Shown here one piece after another: positions 1-8,006 of a stretch of DNA of 16,428 nucleotides. How positions within the stretch are numbered: the first letter of the stretch is position 1; each line of letters opens with the position of its first letter. Source of the DNA: Phycisphaerales bacterium (GTDB lineage Bacteria > Planctomycetota > Phycisphaerae > Phycisphaerales > SM1A02). The translations under genes and the position numbers were made by a program. The DNA lies in NCBI GenBank assembly GCA_007127615.1, contig SKZB01000499.1, positions 1 through 16,428 of the forward strand, read 5' to 3'. The notes under the pieces are model-generated. The model was not told where the DNA came from and searched no databases. It saw only the letters and a list, made by a program, of their open reading frames with translations.

Positions 1-9
1 ATGTGAGAC

Positions 10-1047
10 ATGAGAAAACGGGTTGACATCTGGACACTGCTGATCGTGACGGCGGTGACGGCCCTGATCTGGTTCTGGGCGGCGGCGGAGACTCGGGGCG
101 ATCGCAGCATCAGCGTGCGTCTGCAGTTCGTCGTGGCGGATCCCGATGAGTGGCTGGTCACGCCGCCGCAGCGAACGGTCCGCATCGAGGTGCAGGGATC
201 ACGGCTCGCGCTTGACCAGGCGGACCGCGTCCTTCGGCAGCCGGTTCCGATCGAGTTCGTTCCGGTCGGCGGCGTGAAGACCATGGACGTTCTGAGTGCC
301 CTGCGCAACCTTGATGAACTCGAAGCGACCGGCGTGCGGATCCAATCCGCCGAGCCGAGCGTGGTGGAGATCGACGCCGACCGGATCGTTCGCGTTCCGG
401 CCCGGGTTCGCGCGACGCTTCCCGGCGTGCAGACGGTCGGTGAAGTGGAGGTGCGCCCGGCGGAAGTGACGGTCGCCATGCCGAGCCGATTGCGGGAACG
501 CTGGCTCGGGGCGATCAACGTCGAAGCGTTCGTCGATCGCGGCCGTCTGGATCAACTCGATCCGGGCCGTCACCATGAAATCGACGTCGCCGTCCGCCCG
601 GCCGACGGTCTTCCGAGCAACGGCGGCATTCAGATCGAGCCGGGTACGGTCCAACTGGCCTTCACGATGCGTTCCCGGATCCGGGAGACGCGGCTTGATC
701 AGGTGCGCGTTCAACTGGCGGGCCCACCCGAGGACTACCGTGAGTTTCGCGTGGAAGTGCTGGACCCGATCCTGCGCGACGTGAGGATCAGGGGCGAAGG
801 AGATCTGATTCGACGCATCGAGTCGGAGGATGTCACGGTGGTGGCGATCCTTCACCTGAGCAACCGCGAGAAGGAGCAGCGAATCGACGCCAAACCGATC
901 TCGTACTTTCTGGCCCTGATTCGTGAACCCGACGGCGCCACCCGCGGCGTGCAGGTGGAAGGGCAGGTCGGCGAGGCCCCGTCTCCCTCACCCATCCGGC
1001 TTGATATCCGGCGCCTCGACCGCATTGACCACGAAAACGAGGGTTGA
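10..1047 (+). CDS. YbbR/CdaR-like membrane-anchored protein
   Basis: Seen: 345 residues with a short basic N-terminus, one membrane segment at about residues 8-26, and then only an extracytoplasmic part with no further hydrophobic helix. That part is built of beta-rich stretches ending in a V-x-I-x-G-x-x-x-x-I-x-x-I pattern, for example around residues 255-275. Known: YbbR-domain proteins such as CdaR have one anchor plus repeated YbbR domains outside the membrane, and in many bacteria they follow cdaA, the membrane c-di-AMP cyclase they regulate. Inference: this is a CdaR-like partner. Its divergence makes the family call moderate, and the cyclase would lie outside the window. A TGA at 4-6 just before the ATG could be the stop of a tightly spaced upstream gene. 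Too little upstream sequence is present to judge the ribosome site. The gene ends before a strong terminator. An alternative is a generic exported beta-domain protein. Confidence 0.6.
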   Translation: MRKRVDIWTLLIVTAVTALIWFWAAAETRGDRSISVRLQFVVADPDEWLVTPPQRTVRIEVQGSRLALDQADRVLRQPVPIEFVPVGGVKTMDVLSALRNLDELEATGVRIQSAEPSVVEIDADRIVRVPARVRATLPGVQTVGEVEVRPAEVTVAMPSRLRERWLGAINVEAFVDRGRLDQLDPGRHHEIDVAVRPADGLPSNGGIQIEPGTVQLAFTMRSRIRETRLDQVRVQLAGPPEDYREFRVEVLDPILRDVRIRGEGDLIRRIESEDVTVVAILHLSNREKEQRIDAKPISYFLALIREPDGATRGVQVEGQVGEAPSPSPIRLDIRRLDRIDHENEG

Positions 1048-1151
1048 TCCAGACCCGCCAATATGCCCAAAGTTTCCAGATTTCTTCCCTTCCGAAGTTG
1101 ATTATCCTTCGGTTCTATGCGAAAATAGAGTCTCGTATCGCCCCCCCCAAG

Positions 1152-1191
1152 CCGGTCCAGTATGAGCTTGTCTCTACTGGGCCGGTTTTTT
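1152..1191 (+). terminator. Rho-independent terminator after the YbbR-like gene
   Basis: An 11-bp stem pairs 1152-1162 with 1175-1185. All pairs are Watson-Crick except one G-T. The loop is 12 nt (1163-1174) and six T follow at 1186-1191. It lies about 105 bp after the stop at 1047 and separates that transcript from the S51 peptidase gene. Eight C in a row (1141-1148) sit directly before the stem. Confidence 0.88.
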
Positions 1192-1436
1192 GTCGTTTCC
1201 CTGCGACCTCTCCGCCGCTCACGACGAATCACTGGGGGCGGGCCACGTGCCTCCGATTCGCACGTGACCCGAGGAGGGCTTGACACATTGACGATTCTTG
1301 ATTCAGGCGCGGCGGGTATAAGAGCCGGTGCCATTCCAGAGTATCGAAGGACCATCGCCCCGGAACGCGCCGACCCGGCGTGCCGCGGGGCCGCTTCAGC
1401 TTGATCACGGGCAGAAAATCACAGGAGAGTAAAACG
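1192..1436. other. Intergenic leader of the S51 peptidase gene, promoter not resolved
   Basis: No credible gene is present. The stretch holds two CACGTG palindromes at 1244-1249 and 1261-1266, a TTGACA at 1280-1285 and a TATAAG at 1317-1322. The last two are 31 bp apart, too far for one sigma-70 promoter, so no promoter is called. A ribosome site AGGAG at 1423-1427 stands 9 nt before the ATG at 1437. The frame stays open upstream to 1380, but neither spacing nor signal-peptide shape supports starting there. Confidence 0.5.
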
Positions 1437-3038
1437 ATGCCGCCAGCACGCTTGAAGTCAGGATTCTTCTCCATCGCAACCGCCGCCGCTGCGGCGATGT
1501 GCACGCTCAGCATTTCCGCGGTGGCGAGCGGTCAGGGTTACATCTGCGCCGAAGGCGGGGGGAATCCCGGCAACGGCGATTGGGCCCCTTCCGTCTTCGG
1601 GTGGATGGTCGAGAAAGGCGGGCACGCCGATGTCGTCATTCTCGGTCTCTCCGGCTCGGATGCGGCGGCCACCGCCGCGTTCAACGCCGCCGGCGCCAAC
1701 TCCGTCACCAATCTGGCCGTGAACGCGACGAACGCCGACACGCCGAGCGTGTACGACCAGATCACCGCCGCCGACATTGTCTGGATTCGCGGCGGAAATC
1801 AGTGGAACTACGTCAACCTCTGGGGCGGCACGTTGACCGAACAGGCGATTCGCGATGTCTTCGATGCCGGCGGTGTCGTCGGCGGCTCAAGTGCCGGCTG
1901 CGCGATCATGGGTTCGATCATCTATGACTCACAGTTCGGCTCGCTCTCGCCGCGCCAGGCCCTTCAGAATCCGTATCACCCGTTCCTGACCTTCACGACC
2001 GACTTTCTGGAACTGACGCCCGGCGTTCTGTTCGACACGCACTTCACCGAGCGCGGACGATTGGGGCGACTCATCGTCCAGCTCGGCCGGTACGCCGGCG
2101 ACACCGGTGAGGACATTCTCGCCGTCGGCGTGGATGATCGAACCGCGCTCTGCATTCATCCCGACGGCACGGCCGAGGTTCGCGGCGAGGCGGCGGTGAC
2201 GTTCCTGCACCTGACCGAAGAGTCGCAGCTCGAAATTGAACCCAATCAGACCCCCGTCATCACGCACGTTCGGCATACCCAGCTCACCGAAGGGTATACG
2301 TACGATCTGAACTCGCGTCAGGTCATCGCCCGGCCCGACCATGCGGTGCTGACCGGACCCTCCACGATCACGCCGGATTTCAACACCACCTCCCTCAACG
2401 GATCACTGATGAGCGAACGGTTGAAGGGCGAGTACTGGGTTGATGACGGCGGCAGCGCGTTCGCACTCTTTGACGGCGCGCTGGACATTCTGCCCGGCCA
2501 GAACCGGCTCCAGGGCGCGATCATCAGCACCAACGTGTGGGCCTCCAATAACTTCGCGGAGAACCGCACCGGCGGGCCGCAGTACGCGATCAAGGAGCAC
2601 CCCCATCGTATGGCGCTCTTTCTCGACACCGGCGTGCAGTTGCAGGCGCGCGAGCCGGCGTTCCTCGACGTCAAGCCGGCCACCACCACACTGGAGTCGG
2701 CGTTTCTGCTGCTCGATGCGCACGAGATGATCAGCACCGCCCAGAGCACCTACTGGTCATCGAACAATTTCAGCGTCGGACCGCGACAGTCGGTGGCCAT
2801 CGAAAACGCGATGCTCCACGCCCTGCGAAGCGGGATGAGCTACAACGCGCTGAGCCACGATCTGGCCGTCACCGGCGACCTGACCGGCGATGGGGTCGTG
2901 AACGTCTTCGATCTGCTGATGCTGCTGGATCAGTGGGGTGCGTGCAGCCATCCCGACCTCTGCCCCGCGGACCTCACCGAGGATGGTCAGGTCAATGTCT
3001 TCGACCTGCTGCTGCTGCTCGACAACTGGGGGTCATGA
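1437..3038 (+). CDS. Exported cyanophycinase-family (S51) peptidase with C-terminal dockerin-like repeats
   Basis: Seen: 533 residues. A signal peptide covers about residues 1-32 (basic start, alanine-rich core, cut near A-S-A-V-A-S-G). The S51 fold follows: GGNQ at 119-122, a nucleophile elbow GGSSAG at 149-154 with Ser152, D-T-H-F-x-x-R-G-R-x-x-R-L at 200-212, and G-V-D-D at 231-234. Known: cyanophycinases carry GTSAG around the serine and DQHF-x-x-R-x-R-x-x-R-L for histidine and aspartyl-arginine binding. Inference: an exported serine peptidase acting on isoaspartyl or beta-linked peptides; true cyanophycin may not be the substrate. Residues about 270-475 are a second, unrecognised beta-rich part. 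The end holds two dockerin/EF-hand-like repeats (480-501 and 511-532) with a Cys pair (503, 509) between. I chose the start at 1437 from AGGAG 9 nt upstream and the signal peptide. It is bounded by terminators on both sides, so it is probably transcribed alone. Confidence 0.85.
   Translation: MPPARLKSGFFSIATAAAAAMCTLSISAVASGQGYICAEGGGNPGNGDWAPSVFGWMVEKGGHADVVILGLSGSDAAATAAFNAAGANSVTNLAVNATNADTPSVYDQITAADIVWIRGGNQWNYVNLWGGTLTEQAIRDVFDAGGVVGGSSAGCAIMGSIIYDSQFGSLSPRQALQNPYHPFLTFTTDFLELTPGVLFDTHFTERGRLGRLIVQLGRYAGDTGEDILAVGVDDRTALCIHPDGTAEVRGEAAVTFLHLTEESQLEIEPNQTPVITHVRHTQLTEGYTYDLNSRQVIARPDHAVLTGPSTITPDFNTTSLNGSLMSERLKGEYWVDDGGSAFALFDGALDILPGQNRLQGAIISTNVWASNNFAENRTGGPQYAIKEHPHRMALFLDTGVQLQAREPAFLDVKPATTTLESAFLLLDAHEMISTAQSTYWSSNNFSVGPRQSVAIENAMLHALRSGMSYNALSHDLAVTGDLTGDGVVNVFDLLMLLDQWGACSHPDLCPADLTEDGQVNVFDLLLLLDNWGS
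2874..3035 (+). other. Dockerin-like double calcium-binding module encoded at the end of the S51 gene
   Basis: Two near-identical units, residues 480-501 and 511-532, each show D-x-T-x-D-G-x-V-N-V-F-D-L-L with W-G at the end. This is the calcium-loop and helix pattern of type I dockerin repeats. They are joined by a short linker with two cysteines. The protein stops one residue after the second W-G. In planctomycetes such tails are common on exported proteins. Whether they bind a cohesin or only act as a calcium-folded end cap cannot be told from the sequence. Confidence 0.75.
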
Positions 3039-3078
3039 ACGGAGCGTCCTGATCGACGAACGGCCCGCGCCATCTGAG

Positions 3079-3094
3079 TGCGAGGTACCTCGCA
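3079..3094. repeat. 16-bp perfect palindrome in the convergent gap
   Basis: Positions 3079-3094 read the same on both strands, centred on TA at 3086-3087 (core CGAGGTACCTCG). It sits 7 bp before the larger terminator palindrome and about 40 bp after the S51 stop. It could be an extra hairpin supporting termination or a protein-binding site. No T-run follows it. Confidence 0.6.
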
Positions 3095-3100
3095 AAGAAA

Positions 3101-3138
3101 CCGCCCCGACGAATCGATTCGTCGGGGCGGACTTTTTT
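3101..3138. terminator. Bidirectional intrinsic terminator between convergent genes
   Basis: Positions 3101-3130 form a perfect 30-bp inverted repeat (arm CCGCCCCGACGAATC) that folds into a 13-bp GC-rich stem with a tetraloop. On the plus strand it is followed by six T at 3133-3138. Read on the minus strand it is followed by TTTCTTTG (complement of 3093-3100). It therefore fits termination both for the S51 gene (stop at 3038) and for the ccsB-ccsA operon (stop at 3200). Confidence 0.9.
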
Positions 3139-3158
3139 GCCCGTTGCCGGAGACCGGC

Positions 3159-3188
3159 GTCCGGTTCTCGAACAGGTTCGAACCGGAC
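3159..3188 (-). other. Imperfect hairpin just downstream of ccsA
   Basis: Positions 3159-3173 pair with 3176-3188. The 13 pairs need a two-base bulge in one arm. It starts about 11 bp past the ccsA stop on the minus strand. No T-run follows, so it is not a terminator by itself. It could stabilise the 3' end of the operon mRNA. Confidence 0.4.
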
Positions 3189-3199
3189 AAAGGCGCTGA

Positions 3200-5287
3200 T
3201 CACGCGTACGAGTGCAGCCCGGTGATGACGTAGTTGATGGCGATCCAGTTGAACAGCATCACCGCCGCGCCGATCAGCGCGATGACGGCCGTCCAGAGTC
3301 CCTTGTCGCGCACCTTCAGCCGGGCGTGAATGAGGGCCACGAACACGATGAAGGTGTTGAGGGCGAAGACTTCCTTCGGATCCCAGCCCCACGGCCGGCC
3401 CCAGGAGTGATCGGCCCAGATCGCGCCCATCACCGTTCCGGCCCACAGCAGGATAAAGGAGAGTTCGACCAGAATCATCGTTGTACCGTCGAGCACCTGG
3501 CCGACGGAGCTTCTCGCGCGGGTGATGATCGGCTGGCCGTCGGGCCCGGTCTGGATCAAGGAGGCCGCCCCGCCCATGCGGGCGTACTCGTTGATGCCGG
3601 GCTTGTCGGAAAACCAGCGGACGAAACGGAACATCAGATAGAGCGTCCCGGTCACCGCCGCCATGAAGATCAGGCAGTAACTCAGGATAATCACGTTCGT
3701 GTGAATGTAGAGCCAGAGATCGTGCAACACGGGCATCATGTTGCGGATGTTCGGATCGAGCCCGATCGGCATGTAGTAGGCGCACATGAGCGCGACCATG
3801 GAGGCCGCAGCGCTGCAGATCGCAAAGACGCTGCGCAACGGGAGGCGGCGCACGCACAGCTCAAGAAGAATGGCGGTGCACCCACCGAACCACGCGGCGG
3901 TGGTGACCGCTTCGAACATGTTGGAGTTCGGCCAGCGGTCGGAGACGTACCAGCGGATGAAGAGCGCGGCGGTGTGCAATCCGAAGGCAAGCAGGAACAT
4001 GCCCATCCCGATCCACTGCGCACCGCTCCACCGGAAGACGAGGGCGAGCATGAGCGGAATCAGGCACAAACCGTAGAAGATCCACACCCACGTCATGTTG
4101 TGAACCTGGAAGTACCAGGATTCGAGCGGCAGCGGATTCGTGGTCCCCAGCGCGAGCGTCGCGACGTGGAAGATCGCGCCGCTGGCGACGAGGGCAACGC
4201 CGATTGACGTCATCGTGGGCCATTGGCGCGAGATGCCCATGAGGATGAAGATGCCGCAGAATAGAGTCGTTCCGATCGAGGCCATCCATTTCCAGCCGTC
4301 ATCCGCCGCCCACGCGCCGGCGCCGTCCGGGTACGCACCGATCGGCTTGACCGACCACGGCCAGCCCGCACGACTTCCTTCGCCGGGATAGAGCTCGGGA
4401 TTGACCTGCGGCAGAAGCGTCGCCAACGTCTTTGAATGGGCATTCACCCCCTCTGCGTTCATGCTCTGCCAGGCGCGTTGAAAGCCGTCCCACGCGTCCA
4501 GCAGTTGGCGCTTCAGTTCGACATCGACTCCGGAGAGAACATGGTCATCTCGATCCATGCTCGCGCGAAGCTGCTCGAAGGTCAGCCAGGGATCTTCGAA
4601 TCCGCCGCCGGGCGGGGGAATCAGGCGGAGATTGTGTCGCAGCAAACCGGGACTGCTCACCGCGAGGGCGGACTCGAGTTCATTGACGAATCGGGCCGTC
4701 CGCAGCAGATCCTGCCGCATCGCATCGACGGTCTGATCGACGAAGGGATCGCGCAACATCGCCGGGGCAATCAGCCCTTCCTCAAGGAAGCGATCGAGCC
4801 GACGCTGGAGCTGCGCACGCACTTCGCCGTAGCGCTCGGCGGTGAGCGAATCCATCGCGTGGGAACCACCATTGTTCCCGGCCCCCATGATGCCGGACGG
4901 ACCGCCGACATGCGTTTCGAACGATCTTTCCAGGGCCCGGATGATCTGGTCACGCACCTGGACGTTCTTGACGAAGACGATCGGTTCATCCTCGTAAGCG
5001 CGCGGCCGCAGCATGAGGTCCATGTACATAAACGGCGGCGAGAAAGTCCGCGCGGCGTGCGGTCCGCTGACAAACTGCATCATGCCGCGCGCAAAGGAGC
5101 CGTACGACTTCACGCGGCCGTCCGAATGCACCGCAATCCGGCCGAGGTGCGTGAAGTCGATTTCATTCTTGAATTCGGCGCGCCGTTCCGTAGTGGTGCT
5201 GCCGCTCTGAGCCATCACCACCGCGGGCCAAAGCGCCACGGTGACGAGCAACCCGATAAGAAGGTGTCTGCTGTGCGTGACTTTCAT
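3200..5287 (-). CDS. ccsA: Cytochrome c biogenesis protein CcsA/ResC (heme handling and ligation)
   Basis: Seen: 695 residues with a signal peptide at about 1-26. An exported soluble part covers 27-330, opening with a G-R-I-x-V-x-S-D-G-R-V-K-S-Y-G-S-F-A-R segment (49-67). About eight membrane helices fill 334-690. The heme-handling WWD signature W-G-R-P-W-G-W-D-P-K-E is at 629-639. Likely heme-ligand histidines are H438, H529, H654 and H692, the last in the typical C-terminal L-H-S-Y-A. Known: CcsA with CcsB forms the system II synthase that exports heme and attaches it to CxxCH apocytochromes outside the membrane. The large N-terminal part is absent from short CcsA proteins and resembles versions in Bacteroidetes and Epsilonproteobacteria. 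The start is set by GGAG at 5296-5299, 8 nt upstream. The ATGA overlap with ccsB at 5284-5287 indicates translational coupling. Confidence 0.93.
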   Translation of the reverse strand: MKVTHSRHLLIGLLVTVALWPAVVMAQSGSTTTERRAEFKNEIDFTHLGRIAVHSDGRVKSYGSFARGMMQFVSGPHAARTFSPPFMYMDLMLRPRAYEDEPIVFVKNVQVRDQIIRALERSFETHVGGPSGIMGAGNNGGSHAMDSLTAERYGEVRAQLQRRLDRFLEEGLIAPAMLRDPFVDQTVDAMRQDLLRTARFVNELESALAVSSPGLLRHNLRLIPPPGGGFEDPWLTFEQLRASMDRDDHVLSGVDVELKRQLLDAWDGFQRAWQSMNAEGVNAHSKTLATLLPQVNPELYPGEGSRAGWPWSVKPIGAYPDGAGAWAADDGWKWMASIGTTLFCGIFILMGISRQWPTMTSIGVALVASGAIFHVATLALGTTNPLPLESWYFQVHNMTWVWIFYGLCLIPLMLALVFRWSGAQWIGMGMFLLAFGLHTAALFIRWYVSDRWPNSNMFEAVTTAAWFGGCTAILLELCVRRLPLRSVFAICSAAASMVALMCAYYMPIGLDPNIRNMMPVLHDLWLYIHTNVIILSYCLIFMAAVTGTLYLMFRFVRWFSDKPGINEYARMGGAASLIQTGPDGQPIITRARSSVGQVLDGTTMILVELSFILLWAGTVMGAIWADHSWGRPWGWDPKEVFALNTFIVFVALIHARLKVRDKGLWTAVIALIGAAVMLFNWIAINYVITGLHSYA

Positions 5288-7773
5288 GTGCGATTCTCCG
5301 CCGTGGCCCCCACCGGTTCGAGTCGATGGCCAGAAGTGTTCGCCGATTCGGTCGCAGCGCCCGCCGCCGCGGTCTGCTCCGCCGCCAGGCGCTGCATGAC
5401 GTTCTGCTGACGGCGGCGTTTGATGACCGGCTTGACGTAAAACGCATAGATCATCCCGAAAACGGAAATGATCGAGCCGGCCAACTGCGTCCAGACGCCG
5501 TTGCGGTTGCCGACGCCGAGGATGGTAAAGTTCATCCCGGCCGAGCCCTGATCACCCTCGCGGCGCGGCTCTTCGGGCGGGTCCCAGAACGACTGGAAGT
5601 ACCAGAACCCGCCGTAGCTGCCCGGCCGGTTCATGCTGATGGTCTGCTGATTGACCCAGTCGCCCTCTTCTGCATCCCAGAAACTCACGACGCTGGTCCA
5701 GTCGCGGATGCTCGAGGTTTCGCCGGTGAAGCCGCCGATGTGCGAGGTCAGGATAAAGTCGTTCAGCGCGATGGGCGTCGGCAGTTCACGACGTTCGCGC
5801 GAATAGAGCAGTTCGATCACGCGGCCGTCCGCCAGTTCGATCTCGGCCGGGCGAAATGGATAGCGCCGCAGCGCATCGGTGCGCGAACGGAAGGGATAGA
5901 TGTGGAACGGCATCCAGGCGGAGTGACCGGTTCCGACCGGCACGTGCGTCCGGACGAGGGAACGCTGCTGTCGTGCATCGCGGTCACGCTGCTCCGGCGG
6001 CACGATCACCGGACGGGTCTCCGACCATGTCCGGGGCGCGAACGCGATCACCTGCAGAAAGACCCCCGGCTGGATCTCGACCCGCTGTCCGGGACCGACC
6101 GGTTGAATCGTCGGCGTTTCGGCGCCGATCGCCAGCATGAGATGCAGGTCCTCTTCGCTCGGCCCGCCGATCATGGTCACCGGTGCGGGACGGCGGCCGG
6201 GCAGGTAACGCATCTGAATGCGTTCGTCGATGTCAAGCGGCTGCTCGTGCATGGCGCCGCCATCACCGAGTCGGAAGTCACGGTTTCCGAGCCGCTCATC
6301 ACTGAAGACCCAGCGTTGGAACGTGCGCTCGGGCGACTGAATCTGCACGATCGCCACGGAGACCGGATCCGGTCCGCCCAGATCCAGACCGTCTTCGACG
6401 GCATCCACCCGGTAGGCAAACTCGGTGCCATCGATTTCGAGAAATTCATCGCCCATCGCTTCACCCGTCACATCGACCGTGAGATCGATGTCCTCACCGG
6501 GAACGCGAACGCGCAACCGCGGTGAGCGGAATTCGCCGGCGCGCGTGAACTCCTCTTCATTCTCAACCCACACGAAACGCATGCGGCCTTCTTCGACCAC
6601 CTGATTCACCGGGTCGAACGCGATCATCTGGTAATCCTGGCTCTGTCCGCGATCGTTGGAGAGGCGAACGGAGACGACCGGATCAATCCGATTGCCGCCG
6701 GCCGCCCGCCGCGACTCGAGGAATCCGTACCGGACGTAGTGTGTGATTTCGATCGGAATATCCGGAAGCGGATCGTTCGGCTCACTCGCCCGCAGCGCGA
6801 TCTTGAGATCGCGCGGGCGGAAGTTGTCGCTGGTCAGCCGACTCGATTCGGCCCAGACTTCACTTCGGGAACGGAGGTAATCGTTGTACCGCGGCAGGTT
6901 GGGAATCGGCCTCTGGACCCACTCCGTCCGGCCCTTCTCACGCAGGTAGATCGCGGGACGATCGACGAGGAAAAACTCACTTTGCGGCTTGTAGTCGAGC
7001 GAGAGCTGCACCCGCTCGTTCACCAGGCGCTCGCCGATCGCGTTGATCGCGCGGGCACGCGGCTGCGAGGGGTCGTTGGTGAAAATCGAATCTTCCGTGT
7101 ACTGCGGAAAATCCGCGAGCAAGGTGCGCACGAACGGCTGGCCGGGCCCCTGCACCATCACAAAGACGGCGAAGGTGCGTTCGCCACGATGATCGCCGGA
7201 GAGAATCTCCCAGTTGGGGTCAATGCTCGCGATCTGGAAGCCGTACCGACCGTCCTCCGCATCGACGGTCATTCGATTGCCGGGCAGGGCGGGGAACGTC
7301 ACCGGGTCGGCACCGGGGAGATTGATCGTGACCGCGCGGCGAATGATCGGCGCTTCACCTTCGAGTTTCGTCCAGAAGTACATCACGCTGCCGACCGCAA
7401 TGATGATGATCCCGGTATGAATCATCCACACCCCGAGGTTCAACGTGTTGAACGGGATGCGGCGAATCGTCGCGACAACGAGGTTGATGCAGATCATCGC
7501 GATGAGCAGGTTGAACGGCCACCAGTGGAACCATTCGAACTCGGTCATCTCCAGCCCCGGCGCCTGCCGGATGTGGAGCTGCGTCCATTGCAGACCGAAA
7601 GTAAGTTCGTGCGCCCAGTCGTGATCGTTGACAAAGGCGTACTGACCGGGAATCCAGAATCCCGCCGACCCGACCGCGCTGTAGACGAACAGGACGGTCA
7701 ACAGGATGACCCCGAGCCAGATACTGCTGAAAAAATCGAGAAGAGGTCGAACTACACCAGCGGACTGATTCAT
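5284..7773 (-). CDS. ccsB: Cytochrome c biogenesis protein CcsB/ResB
   Basis: Seen: 829 residues. Three membrane helices lie near the start (about 17-35, 86-104, 113-133). His119 in the third fits the conserved ResB membrane histidine. A long exported part runs from about 134 to 758. A last helix at about 763-780 is followed by a basic cytoplasmic tail (K-R-R-R-Q-Q) and an Ala/Thr-rich end. Known: ResB/Ccs1 partners CcsA in system II and holds apocytochrome or heme outside the membrane. The N-terminal P-L-L-D-F-F-S-S-I-W-L and the C-terminal glycine helix are typical. The exported part is longer than in ordinary ResB proteins such as the roughly 540-residue Bacillus ResB. I chose the ATG at 7773 because GAGG lies 5 nt upstream (7779-7782) and family similarity begins there. 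The frame is open to a TTG at 7920, with no ribosome site there. ccsA follows with a 4-bp overlap. Confidence 0.9.
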   Translation of the reverse strand: MNQSAGVVRPLLDFFSSIWLGVILLTVLFVYSAVGSAGFWIPGQYAFVNDHDWAHELTFGLQWTQLHIRQAPGLEMTEFEWFHWWPFNLLIAMICINLVVATIRRIPFNTLNLGVWMIHTGIIIIAVGSVMYFWTKLEGEAPIIRRAVTINLPGADPVTFPALPGNRMTVDAEDGRYGFQIASIDPNWEILSGDHRGERTFAVFVMVQGPGQPFVRTLLADFPQYTEDSIFTNDPSQPRARAINAIGERLVNERVQLSLDYKPQSEFFLVDRPAIYLREKGRTEWVQRPIPNLPRYNDYLRSRSEVWAESSRLTSDNFRPRDLKIALRASEPNDPLPDIPIEITHYVRYGFLESRRAAGGNRIDPVVSVRLSNDRGQSQDYQMIAFDPVNQVVEEGRMRFVWVENEEEFTRAGEFRSPRLRVRVPGEDIDLTVDVTGEAMGDEFLEIDGTEFAYRVDAVEDGLDLGGPDPVSVAIVQIQSPERTFQRWVFSDERLGNRDFRLGDGGAMHEQPLDIDERIQMRYLPGRRPAPVTMIGGPSEEDLHLMLAIGAETPTIQPVGPGQRVEIQPGVFLQVIAFAPRTWSETRPVIVPPEQRDRDARQQRSLVRTHVPVGTGHSAWMPFHIYPFRSRTDALRRYPFRPAEIELADGRVIELLYSRERRELPTPIALNDFILTSHIGGFTGETSSIRDWTSVVSFWDAEEGDWVNQQTISMNRPGSYGGFWYFQSFWDPPEEPRREGDQGSAGMNFTILGVGNRNGVWTQLAGSIISVFGMIYAFYVKPVIKRRRQQNVMQRLAAEQTAAAGAATESANTSGHRLEPVGATAENRT

Positions 7774-7977
7774 CGTGGCCTCATGCAAAGTCAGCATCAG
7801 CGAATCGGACAGAACGTACATGCCGTCCCGTACTGAGGGGAAACCGGCGACGACGACCGATGAGTGGCCCGCCGCCAAACACCGCCGCCCCTCCTCCACA
7901 TCCTGTTTCGACCCCCGCAATCAGACCATCCTATTCATACCAATCGGCGAACGCCGTCTTTGGCGCCGCTATTGTGA

Positions 7978-8006
7978 ATTATTTCTCGATCGCCGCCTGC
8001 GGTCCA
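7978..8006 (-). promoter_or_regulatory. Possible sigma-70-like promoter for ccsB-ccsA
   Basis: On the minus strand TGGACC (complement of 8001-8006) and AATAAT (complement of 7978-7983) are 17 bp apart, matching the sigma-70 boxes at four and five of six positions. It lies in the only A/T-rich patch of the divergent region. The implied leader would be long, roughly 195-200 nt before the chosen ATG. Confidence 0.28.

Noticed and set aside
1280..1322. TTGACA and TATAAG as a sigma-70 promoter for the S51 gene
   Set aside because: The two boxes are 31 bp apart. Alternative -35 boxes (TTGACG at 1288, TTGATT at 1298) give 23 and 13 bp. None is acceptable.
6739..7836. A 365-codon plus-strand open frame, and similar ones at 5326-6525 and 3212-4207
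   Set aside because: All are antisense to ccsB or ccsA, rich in Arg/His/Asp with no domain or signal, and explained by the high GC content.
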